Assembly (NCBI GenBank): GCA_949128115.1
Contig: OX421963.1
Location: forward strand, 53,811,306 to 53,875,305
Direction of reading: 5' to 3'
From: Anaspis maculata
Lineage: Eukaryota > Arthropoda > Insecta > Coleoptera > Scraptiidae
Length of the DNA stretch: 64,000 nucleotides
The notes under the pieces are model-generated. The model was not told where the DNA came from. It made no database searches and saw only the letters and a list, made by a program, of their open reading frames with translations. A program made the translations under genes and the position numbers. Position 1 is the first letter of the stretch, and each line of letters starts with the position of its first letter. This document shows, one piece after another, positions 13,210 to 62,869 of this stretch.

Positions 13210-13719
13210 GTATGTAATATACTATTATCTACCTTTATGTTTATAAACTGGCATTATTATATGGGACACATGGACAACAAATCAAACAATAATAAAGCAA
13301 CAAACGCGACACTGCGACGTTGCCTAGCGCTTTTGGAGGGTGGGAGGGGGTGCTTGTAGGAAGGGGATTGCATTTTTTCAAGTTTTTGACATTTCCGTCA
13401 AAGTAGGTGGCCATGTTGCCATGTTTATTCAACCTGTCGCTCTGTGACCTGTCGCGCTTGAAATTGTCGCGCTAACTGCCCGTAATCGTTGAGACATTGT
13501 GTTGAGATGACAGACACCAGACACTACGGAATCAACCAATCCGGAAAAATAATTTTGACATACACGTCAAACGTCAAGGCGAAATATAACCTCAAATGAA
13601 ATCATAACATGTGTTATGTGATGTGACTTGTGTTCATGTCGTAGATCTTCGTTGATTGAGGTGTTTTTCGTTGTTTTCATCATCAGAGGGGCGCAGTTTA
13701 CGAGTTCTGAAATAGAAAA

Positions 13720-14817
13720 ATGTTTATCCTACAAGAACAATCTAACCTTATCATCGCCTCAGGCGAAAATCTAATAAGCTTCAGTCGCAAAGGAACGGAT
13801 GACAAAAATGTGCAAATTCCACCGCCAATTTTACCACCAAATTTGACGAAAGGCCAAGAACAGGTTTGGAAGAAAGAAGAACGAACCATCAACTCTCTCA
13901 GCATATCAAAATCTGGATCTTACATAGCAGCTTCAACGGAAAACAAACAAGTTGTTGTCTACAATCGAGATTTGGAAGTCATAAGAAATTTCATAATTAG
14001 CCGAGTTGCCAGCAAAGTAACTTTCACAAACACTGATGATTTGCTAGTCGCTGACAAAACTGGAGATGTGTATTTATGCAAATTGGACGACGCAAAAAAC
14101 ACCCCAGTGCTACTACTCGGCCACTTGAGCATAGTACTTGACATAACAACGACCGACTGTGGGAAATACCTCATCACTTGTGATCGGGACGAAAAAATCC
14201 GCGTCAGTAACTTCCCAAACACTTACAACATCGAAAGCTATTGCCTAGGACATACAGAATTTGTAACATCTCTGAAAGTTTACGGGAAAGTTTTGGTGTC
14301 GGCATCCGGTGATGGTACTGTTCGCTTTTGGGATTACTTGAAAGGATCACAGCTGGGCCTGATTGACACCAACAAAGAAGCAGAGGCGGGAGCGTTCCAT
14401 CAGTTTTCCAAAGAAATGGATGAAGAAAAGGTCGACGTTACAGCTTTGCCAATCTCAAACTTGGCAGTCTATCAAAATTCCAACAGTTTTTTCCTTGCAG
14501 TTTCCTTGTACAACTATAAGGTCTTTTTATATAAAACAAACAACAGCTTTGAATCCACGCTGTTACGGAGTTTCCAAAGCTGCAGCTTTCATTTAAATGA
14601 GTATTTTTACACTCTAGATAACAGTGCTTTGTCTGTGTATAAACTTGAAAACGACGACTACGTGCCATGTGGTGAACTCACGGAATTTTATAATAAGTAC
14701 AAGATAATCTTCAAACAAACTATTGATAGTTCCCTGACAGTTTTGTATAAGAGGAAATTTGATAATGTACAGGAGTATTTGGAAAGGAAAAAGATGCGTT
14801 TGGAACAAAACCAATAA
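13720..14817 (+). CDS. wuho: tRNA (guanine-N7) methyltransferase non-catalytic subunit wuho/WDR4
   Basis: Complete single-exon gene of 365 codons. It is the WD40 partner of METTL1; the complex makes m7G46 in tRNA, and yeast Trm82 is the same subunit. The protein is a WD40 propeller with family-specific blocks: LLVADKTGDVY, the stretch GHLSIVLDITTTDCGKYL, DRDEKIRVSNFPNTY, CLGHTEFVTSL and SGDGTVRFWDY. Length fits the family (about 360-420 residues). The start was chosen as the first ATG after an in-frame stop and gives the expected hydrophobic first strand (MFILQEQSNLIIASG). The stop TAA is embedded in a polyadenylation signal. The gene converges with DHX35, whose stop codon lies 27 bp away. 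No intron is needed to explain the frame. Identification is firm at family level. Confidence 0.93.
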   Translation: MFILQEQSNLIIASGENLISFSRKGTDDKNVQIPPPILPPNLTKGQEQVWKKEERTINSLSISKSGSYIAASTENKQVVVYNRDLEVIRNFIISRVASKVTFTNTDDLLVADKTGDVYLCKLDDAKNTPVLLLGHLSIVLDITTTDCGKYLITCDRDEKIRVSNFPNTYNIESYCLGHTEFVTSLKVYGKVLVSASGDGTVRFWDYLKGSQLGLIDTNKEAEAGAFHQFSKEMDEEKVDVTALPISNLAVYQNSNSFFLAVSLYNYKVFLYKTNNSFESTLLRSFQSCSFHLNEYFYTLDNSALSVYKLENDDYVPCGELTEFYNKYKIIFKQTIDSSLTVLYKRKFDNVQEYLERKKMRLEQNQ

Positions 14818-14818
14818 A
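14813..14818 (+). terminator. Polyadenylation signal of wuho overlapping its stop codon
   Basis: AATAAA overlaps the TAA stop (14815-14817), followed by an A-run. The 3' UTR must therefore be extremely short or overlap the end of the convergent DHX35 gene. Confidence 0.6.
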
Positions 14819-14844
14819 GTTTTGAAAAAAAAAAGTTTACTTAT

Positions 14845-54125
<39,281 letters not shown>

Positions 54126-55391
54126 TGAGGTCTGAAGGAAGGGCTGAGTTGTTTACTAATTTTCCAGTGATCTAGGTTGACCTTTAATTCTTTAATTTAC
54201 ATGGTCCACGACCTCGGCCTCGATTTGGACAAAAAAAAAGATAACATTCGGTTCTGGGTTGTGGGTTTGAATAAAATTAAGAGAAAATGATGGCGATATC
54301 TGGCAGAGGCTTACTTTGGACTCCAATCACACAGTGGATCCTAATTTGATTTACTGGATCAACTGTGTCAATTTCACTAACTTTACTAGAACACGAGAAC
54401 CATAATAAACACCAGGCAAACACTAATTTTGTGCGATGATTGAGTTCAGTATGAGTTTACCAATAACAGGAGCTTAGGAGACAGGAGCTTGAGCCGAAGG
54501 CCGAAAGTGTCAACACTACTCCATAGTATTATAGTAGAACCCAATGCAGTCGAACTCGACTTCTTTTTCAGCTATTTCAGCCGTTCTACGACGCTCAAGC
54601 TCACAACAGAAATACAATTTACAACAACAACGACTTGTTATAATATTTTTTGAACTGTTTGAACCGAGTCGAAATTTAAGGAGTTTGTTGTTATCTAACA
54701 ATTCGTGCAAGTTTAAATTTAAGCTGGATTTATAAACTTGACGTTGCCGTTGGTGTTGCCGTTGCCGTTTGCAGTTGACGTTCAGTTGGCGGCGATGCAG
54801 TTCGGAATTATGAAATGTCGATTTATAAACTCTCGAACGTCAACGAACTTTGACAGCTGATATATTTTCTAACCTCACAGTGTGGAATTTACAAAACGTC
54901 ATAACAAGTTGATGAATTTATTCACTGAGGCAGCACTGAGGTCAATCAGCTTTTAGAAGTCTTCCGTGCAGTTTTGGGTGCTTGTGCAGCACTCAAGAGG
55001 GATTCTCCTCAGTTCTTCAAATATACAAGAATGACGGTTTCATAATTTTCAGGGTGGGAATGATCACGTGACTAGTTGCTGTCGTGTCATTGGTTAAAGC
55101 CCGAACCCACTTTCACACATTTAACTTCGAACGGCAACAGCAACAGCGAACGGCAACTGCAACGTCAAGTTTATAAATCTAGCTTTACTATAGAAAGTGA
55201 TCAACCTGTCAAAGGCGATGCCGTCATCTGTCACTTTCAACAGTTGCGCCAACAACACTGCCAACCTGTGTCAACCATGTGTCAACTGTCAAGGACATGT
55301 GTTAATGAGATGTTAACGTGTTACCGTGCTGTAGTGACTTCTGTGAAAAATAGAGCTGTTGTCTAGAAAATCCGGTGTATTTTTGTAAACC
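54126..55391. promoter_or_regulatory. Divergent promoter interval DHX35 / Fcf2-like gene
   Basis: The start codons of DHX35 (54125, minus) and the Fcf2-like gene (55392, plus) face away from each other across 1.27 kb, so both promoters lie here. No clear TATA box is visible. A 463-bp Harbinger-like MITE occupies 54722-55184, leaving about 600 bp on the DHX35 side and 200 bp on the other. Shared regulation is an inference. Confidence 0.55.
54722..55184. mobile_element. 463-bp Harbinger-like MITE in the divergent promoter
   Basis: Ends AGCTGGATTTATAAACTTGA and TCAAGTTTATAAATCTAGCT, flanked by TTA (54719-54721, 55185-55187). Subterminal GTTGCCGTTGCCGTT-type repeats occur on both sides in inverted orientation. 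Confidence 0.78.
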
Positions 55392-56014
55392 ATGTTTTTC
55401 ATCGATTCAACCGCTTCCAATGATGAAGTAAAGCCGAACGAAAGTAAGTGGTTATTTCGTCATTTCCTTACATTTCCACGTGACTAGACTGTTCGTAAAT
55501 ATAACCTAACTTTTCCCAGATAGAACCTTGGTGTCCAAACTACTACAAGAATACAAGGATTCCTTGAAAGAACCGTCAGATCAAGATGAAATCAATTTTT
55601 TCCGAGACTCGGACAGTTGTCACAAGAAGCCTCCAATTATCAAACCAATAGAGTCAAAAGATGCCAATGAGATTAAGAAAATACTACAAAAGTCAACAGT
55701 CCTTGATCCCAGCTTTGAAAAACTCAAGGCTGTGCCTCCTCAAGACATATCTGAGAAAAAACTTCGAGAGCAAAGAAAGGTTTGTTGTATTATGATTTGA
55801 ATTACAGTTCTTCAAAATGTTGATTAATATTTGTACATGGGAATTACAGAAGGAAGCTTCCAAGACATCTGGGAAAAATTGGCATGGGATGCCAGCCACT
55901 GAGATGACAGGAGAGATACAAAATGACCTTGAGTTGCTACAAATGAGGTCCGTTCAAGATCCCAAGAGGTTTTACAAAAGAAGCGACATGATTGCCCTGC
56001 CTAAATATTTCCAG
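55392..56014 (+). CDS. Fcf2/DNTTIP2-like pre-rRNA processing protein, exons 1-3 (partial)
   Basis: Exons 55392-55443 (ATG, MFFIDSTASNDE), 55520-55779 and 55850-56014 join in frame through GT-AG junctions to give 159 residues. The third exon begins the conserved Fcf2 domain: GKNWHGMPATEMT, then LLQMRSVQDPKRFYKR and LPKYFQ. In yeast Fcf2 is needed for early 18S pre-rRNA cleavages in the nucleolus; human DNTTIP2 is the orthologue. The upstream part is short and charged, more like yeast Fcf2 than the long human protein. The domain should continue (about 45-60 residues) in a further exon that I cannot find before 64000. A 5-kb palindrome and other repeats fill the intron, so the exon probably lies beyond the window. 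Confidence 0.85.
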
Positions 56015-57444
56015 GTAATGGTTTTGCATTTCTCTGTAAACCAAGGATGTCTATGCTAACTAGATAGGAAGCTTGGCTTCTTTTGACGTGGAAAGTTGAA
56101 GCTAAAATTTGACACCATCCCAACTTCAAAGTGTTATCGTTCGGTTGGAGCACGCTCGCAGCTGTCAATTTCTAAGTTTGTTGCTAGGTTCTTGTAAAAT
56201 GCTCTTGATACAAATTGTAACAGATGGGCCACTTCAACTTGAAAAAAATTTCAGTTTGTTGTTGGTAGTCCTGTCCCTAGCAGTACTTCTGTAGGAAAAA
56301 CGATGTAATCAAAAAATTTTTTTTGGAATCGTTAGAGGATCATCCCAGGTCAAATAATCACTCGGGTGCTTTCGCGATTTCTGGTACATTTTCCAGCAAT
56401 ATCGCATCAAAGTTGGCGGCTGGTCAATTCTTCAGTTCGCTGATATTTCTTGGAGCTTTTGCGATCTTCTACAAATAAAAGCACTAATCTACCCAAAAAA
56501 TAATTCTGGATCGAATGGTGCTGTCAGATGTTGAGTACTTACGTTATACCGGGTGGAAAAAAAATAAAACGAGTTTTATAATTTTTTTCCAACTTTTTAG
56601 TTTCTTGGCCGATTCTCACAAACTTTATGTCAAAAGCTCGCTGACTAAATCGTCTACTCAAATCAATAGGACTGTGTATCTTACGTGTTATCCGGGCCCA
56701 TGCGCGTAGAATTAGGCGCTTGATATGAAACTTCCAGACAAATAGCGTCTGTTAACACGTAACATGATCAGAAAAACTATCAATAATCGTCTGTGTAAGT
56801 GAAATTTTCAACTATTGATGCTCACTGTTTGTGAGTTGTGAGACTGATGTTATTTCAATCTTTTAAACATTAAAAACAATCATTTTGATGGTGGAATAGG
56901 AAGGCAAGCATTCGGTTCTTACAAGAAAGAATGGAAATAAACACTGCGTCATGACAAGTGTAGAAACGAGAGTCGATACGATGAAGAAAAAGTTTTTATT
57001 TTATTCCGTTTCCGCGAACACGTGCCCTGGAAGTTTTGATCAGGGTCCTCTCCGAGTCTCCTCTAACTGAAACCCTCTGGGGCCAAAGGTAGGCGAGCCG
57101 CGAGACCCACTCTCATACGGTACGTTTCAGGCAATCCTTGCTACATGAATGTACTGCGGATTGCATAAGACTATCCGGCCCAGAAGCTAGGCAGGAGAAC
57201 GGCAGAAGCCGTATTCGGGGTTGCCAAGTGAACAAGAAATATAACTTTCAATTACTTCGATATAATAATTTCCAAATTTTGAACTTTCATTCCGTATGGT
57301 GTCAGATTTCCTAACTAGAAGAGCTCAAGGAAACATCTTGCAAAACAAATTGATTTTATAGTGACTATTTGAGGTGACAGTATATGTAATATAACGTATT
57401 ATTGGTAACGGCGGCCATGCCAAATCTGACAACATCGCGATTAA

Positions 57445-57912
57445 CAGGGTTGCGTTCGAGAACTACACTATTCTGCGACTGTTGCAGAAATTACCGTTCG
57501 AGATCTCTTCTGTGCGCACTATCGGCAACGCAGTAAACCGTTCGAGAACTCAAAACGTGTCGCGTTGAAGTGACAAAATTCGCAGCATCTCCGAGCGCTG
57601 TGAAAGTTACTCGTCATGCGCACCTCAGCACCCCACATATTTCTCTGTCAGATTTTTTTTTATTTTGATTATAATCGTTTCGATTGGGTACTTACGTGGT
57701 AGGCAGTACCTATAAAAATGGGTACTTTATCAGAAAAGCTCACTTCACTTTGAAACTAAACAGCACTGCGATCGCCAATCAGTTATATTGACAGTGACAT
57801 TTCCAGCACAGCGAAAATCGTTCGGAAAGTGGTTGTTACTTTGCCTTACTTGATACCCCCACTTCAAAAATGTAAGAATCGCAAAATAGTGTAGTTCTCG
57901 AACGCAACCCAG
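57445..57912. mobile_element. 468-bp MITE within the one-arm insertion
   Basis: Left end CAGGGTTGCGTTCGAGAACT and right end AGTTCTCGAACGCAACCCAG are inverted repeats that continue through ACACTATT. hAT-like termini, but no 8-bp duplication could be matched. Confidence 0.65.
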
Positions 57913-59245
57913 ACTGTGGATCATTTGCGAAGTAAGCAAGGAACTTCCAATAATATCGTTATTTTGTAAAAAAGAACTATACAAAATAGAAATTTGGCTT
58001 GCGACTGGTTCTTCTTCACATTTTTAGTAACTTTTTTGTATCTATCTGGAGACTTAGTCATGAAATAGCCTGGTATTCCATAGAAAAGTCGATATTTGTC
58101 TGGATGTTTCAAATTTGGCACTAAATAGCGACAGTTGCGTCCATGTTGCATCTGCGCCGTCGGGTCAGGAGAACGCACTATTGTCAATATAGCCAAATTA
58201 TCAAAAATCAAGATGGCGGCGGCAAACCCAAATAAAAATGTGTCGTATTTCGAGAATTTTTTTTGATTTCTAAACTTTGTAAAAAACGACACTGATGGTG
58301 GATTCTGGAAGATTTAGCTTTCTTCTGCAATTTGGAACTAGATTTACTTGATTCGCACATTCCACTGTGAAAATATAGTAAATTAAAGGAAGGTCCACTT
58401 GTAATTTTTTCCAAATTCACAATAAATCAGCAGTTTAAAAACCTCCCGCGAATCCTTATTTCTGGAGCAATTTCTACACACTTGGTAGTGATCGTAAGCT
58501 GTGTGCATAGGCTACAATAACCGTGTTGGTGCGTGGCCGAAGTTTCGAAATTTTAGATGATAGATGACGTAAATGGTGGAGGTGCGCATGTCAAATATCG
58601 AATATTCTACTTTTTTGTTCTCACATGTTCTGAACGGAATTTCTATGAATGGTTGGCTTAATGGTCAGCTGAATAAACACGCAACGAGAGTCAAATGTTA
58701 AAAGAGTCGAAATGTAAAATTTTCAAATAGACGACTTTACTTCTTTGGAGAAAATAGAACGGTTTTATCGTTAGTCCAGGAATTTTTGCTGTTGAAATCG
58801 CAAATAGCAAACAAAAATGAAAGCCAGCCGGATTTTTGTATATAAGCTCAGTTAGGCATGTAGTTTAACATAGTAAAAGTCCTCAAAAATCCGGTGTGAG
58901 CTTCGGCCGTTGTGGCCTCGAGAAGAACTTGAGGATCAGTTTTTCGCATACATTTCGTGAACAATGGCACTTAGAAAGAAAGTACTTGGGAAGAAATTGT
59001 TGAAAGTTTTATTGTCTATAAGAAAAGTCCTTACACATTCCATCGTCAGTCCATCGTCAGTCCATCGTGACTCCTTTTTTGTCAAAACACAAGAAAATTA
59101 AAATAATCCAGATGTTCGATGCTGAAGACTGTATGGACCTTGAGTTTTATGATGGCGGGGTGCCACTTGGTAGAGGTGTTGTTCGATCTATTCTGTTTTG
59201 ACTGAAACTATTTGCCATCAATACCAACTATGCCGGCGGCATATA

Positions 59246-59789
59246 CAGGGTGAAATAAAAATAAGAAGTTGATGAAATGTACCTCAAGAACCAAAAAAGA
59301 TGAAGACATATAAACCGCCAAACATATTTCTTATTTCATGGTCATGGAGTCGTCGTAAACTTGGATCAAATATGTTGAGCCGTTTCTGACATATCTTCAG
59401 AAAACTGAAGTCGTTACGAAAAAAAACTGATTTTCCGTATATCAGTAATTCTTCAGATATTGAATCAAGACTTGGTGTTTTGAATCGAAACAATGATAAA
59501 TTACATTTAAAATAAAATAATAGTGAAAAAACTCTCTAGGCCAACTACTTTTAGAAAAAACACACTCAACTTTTTTTGTGATGAGCTGATGAGTAGACGA
59601 AAAAATTATTTTTTTCGGTAACAACTTCAGTCTTTTGAAGATATTTCAAGAACGGCTCAAGATATCAGATTCAAGTTTACGATGACTTTATGACCATGAA
59701 ATCAGAATTATTTATGGTGATTTACATGTCTTCACCTATTTTGGTTCTTGATGAACAAATGTTCAACTTTTTATTTTTATTTCACCCTG
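59246..59789. mobile_element. Foldback MITE at the centre of palindrome II
   Basis: Ends CAGGGTGAAATAAAAAT and ATTTTTATTTCACCCTG, with TA on both sides (59244-59245, 59790-59791), lying inside a symmetric TATGCCGGCGGCATA context. Its centre coincides with that of the 5-kb palindrome. Confidence 0.7.
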
Positions 59790-61320
59790 TATATGCCGCC
59801 GGCATAGTTGGTATTGATGGCAAATAGTTTCAGTCAAAACAGAATAGATCGAACAACACCTCTACCAAGTGGCACCCCGCCATCATAAAACTCAAGGTCC
59901 ATACAGTTTTCAGCATCGAACATCTGGATTATTTTAATTTTCTTGTGTTTTGACGAAGAAAGGGTGGACTGACGATGGAATATGTAAGAACCTTTCTTAC
60001 AGACAATAAAATTTCCAACAATTTCTTCCCAAGCACGTTCTTCCCAAGTGCCATTGTTCACGAGATATACGCGAAAAACTGATCCTCAAGTTCTTCTCGA
60101 GGCCACAACGGCCGAAGCTCACACCGGATTCTTGAGAGCTTTCATTATGTTAAACTACATGCTTAACTGAGCTTATATACAAAAATCCGGCTGGCTTTAA
60201 TTTTTGTTCGCTATTTGCAATTTGACCAGCTAAAATTCCTGAACTAACGGATAGAACCGTTTTATTTTCTCCAAAGAAGTAAAGTCGTCTATTTGAAAAT
60301 TTTACATTTCGACTCTTTTAACATTTGACTCTCGTTGCGTGTTTATTCAGCTGACCATTAAGCCAACCATTTATAGAAATTCCGTTCAGAACATGTGAGA
60401 ACAAAAAAGTAGAATATTCGATATTTGACATGCGCACCTCCACCATTTACGTCATCTATCATCTAAAATTTCGAAACTTCGGCCATGCACCAACACGGTT
60501 ATTGTAGCCTATGCACACAGCTTACGATCACTATCGAATGTGTAGAAATTGCTTCAGAAATAAGGATTCGCGGGAGGTTTTTAAACTGCTGATTTATTGT
60601 GAATTTGGAAAAAATCACAAGTGGACCTTCCTTTAATTCACTATATTTTCACAGTGGAATGTGCGAATCAAGTAAATGTGGTCCCAAATTGTAGAAGAAA
60701 GCTGAATCTTCCAGAATCCACCATCAGTGTCGTTCTTTACAAAGTCAAGAAATCAAAAAAAAATTCTCGAAATACGACACATTTTTATTTGGGTTCGCCG
60801 CCGCCATCTTGATTTTTGATAATTTGGCTATATTGACAATTGATTTGAGTAGACGATTTAGTCAGCGAGCTTTTGACATAAAGTTTGTGAAAATCGGCCA
60901 AGAAACTAAAAAGTTGGGGAAAAATTATAAAACTCGTTTTATTTTTTTTCACCCGGTATAACGTAAGTACTCAACATCTGACAGCACCATTCGATCCAGA
61001 ATTGTTTTTTGGATAGATAAGTACTTTTATTTGAAGAAAATCGCAAAAACTCCAAGAAATATCAGCGAACTGAAGAATTGACCAACCGCCAACTTTGATG
61101 CGATATTGCTGGAAAATGTACCAGAAATCGCGAAAGCACCCGAGTGATTATTTGTCCTGAGATGATCCTCTAACGATTCCAAAAAAAAAAAATTGATCAC
61201 ATCGTTTTTCCTACAGAAGTACTGCTAGGGCCTGGATTATGAGTCTTGTCTGTGTCAAGTGTGATTGAATAATTAGAAGTACCTAAGAACATGGGCGGGG
61301 AATTGATTTTGTGGCGACAG

Positions 61321-61801
61321 TGTCATGAAGGGGACCTGAAGCCGCACATTTTACAGTAACGATTCCACCACCATTCCCTTATGCAAATTTTAGTCGATGT
61401 AGGTACAGAAGAATGCAATTTACTTAGGTCAACTATTCCATTTTCGTACTTGAACACCGCCCAGTTTCCTTACACGTCGTCACTACATTCTTGCTGTTCT
61501 TAAGCTGTTGGTTACCTATCAACTACCTATTTTTCGCTACTTTCTTCCTCTTTTCTGTGTTTCATTCTTTCTTTCCTGCAATGAGCAATGTCGAATGTCG
61601 CACGTAGCGGTCGGCTAGCTGTCAAACGTTGACAGTTGTGAATTAAACGTCAGTGGGCGATGTTCAAGTGCGAAAACGGAATAGTTAGCGTAAGTAAATC
61701 GCATTATTCCGTATCTACATCGACTCAAAATTGCATAAGGAAGAAAATGGTGGTAGAATCGTTACTGTAAAATGTGCGGCTTCGGGTCCCCTTCATGACA
61801 C
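61321..61801. mobile_element. 481-bp foldback MITE
   Basis: Ends TGTCATGAAGGGGACC and GGTCCCCTTCATGACA; arms share CCGCACATTTTACAGTAACG. The unpaired interior is pyrimidine-rich. No gene was identified in 61802-62219. Confidence 0.72.
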
Positions 61802-62219
61802 GGTCACCGATTTTGTCATTCCGGAAAGAACTTTGAATGCAGAGGTTGGGATGGAGGATCTCTTCACTTGAAAGATACCTATCGTGATGTATGATGGATT
61901 ATCACATCATCAGATACTCAATCAGATCAGCGATCTACATTTAAAAACGCCATCTGCGGTAGAGCTTGGTACTAATTCATGCAGGAATTTTTTGAGAGGA
62001 ATCCGTACTGGGACGTCTAATAGCCTTGGTCCCTTGGTAGCTCCATGCTTTGTAGGCACTAGTGGGTACCTGCAATACCTACATCATTGACATGGAAATT
62101 TGACAAGTAGAAATAATGTAAAATGGAGTTTGCATTTGTATCTCTTATTTGATGTTATGGTAAACGTATTTAAGCACGTAAAGCTGACAACATTCAAGGG
62201 TATTTAAATTAATTTCAGG

Positions 62220-62816
62220 TTATGACAGAAATTGATCATTTAGGTCTCTTTGGAAAGCTACAACGATGTGCTCTAGTTTGAGCCTGGCATTTCCAAAATC
62301 AAAAGATAATATATTCAAGTGTCAAAATTTTCGATTTTTTTCTGGATTTTGGGAATTCCAATAAGCTCAAACCAAAGTAAGTACATCCTTGAAGCTTTCC
62401 AAAGAGACCTGAATGATGAATTTCTGTCAAGGAATAAGCCCGTAGCACTTGATTTCGTAACGGCTGATTTCACCAATGAACTCCGTCCTTATGAACTCCG
62501 TCCCCAAGGACGGAGTTGAATTGGTAAAATAAGCGTTGCGGAATAAATTCCTATGGGTTTATTCCTTGACGGATTCTCACCATTTTGGTCTTTTTCGAAA
62601 GCTACAAGAATGTACTTTGGTTTGAGCCCATTGGCATTTCCAAAATCCAAAAATCAAAAAAGTTTTTTTCGATTTTGGAAATGCCAATGGGCTCAAACCG
62701 AAGTATATCCTTATAGCTTTCGAAAGAGACGTAAATGGTAAGATTCTGTCAAGGAATGAACCCGCAGGGATTGATTGATTTCGCAACGCTTATTTTACCA
62801 ATATAATTCCGTCCTT
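62220..62816. mobile_element. Tandem pair of family A foldbacks
   Basis: 62506-62816 is a good copy of the foldback at 23184-23490 (AAGGACGGAGTT ends). 62220-62505 is a decayed relative carrying the same TTTGGAAAGCTACAA and CTCCGTCC landmarks. They abut directly and immediately precede the LINE. Confidence 0.7.
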
Positions 62817-62869
62817 GAGATAAAATTAATTTTCGGACCACTTCAATCCTTGACATTGACTCTAGGAAA

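Larger units (their letters stand above)
56275..61230. repeat. Giant palindrome II (about 5 kb)
   Basis: Starts CCCTAGCAGTACTTCTGTAG and ends with the reverse complement at 61230. Left arm segments 56275-56667 and 58182 to about 59440 match right arm about 59600-61230 in reverse, including TCGACTCTTTTAACATTTGA and ATCAAAAATCAAGATGGCGG-type landmarks. The left arm alone has a 1514-bp insertion (56668-58181). The centre holds a smaller foldback. It lies in the intron after exon 3 of the Fcf2-like gene. No coding content recognised. Confidence 0.83.

Noticed and set aside
59575..59625. CTGATGAGTAGACGAAA as a hammerhead ribozyme core
   Set aside because: Stem II would have at most two pairs and flanking stems I and III cannot be formed; probably chance in AT-rich loop sequence.
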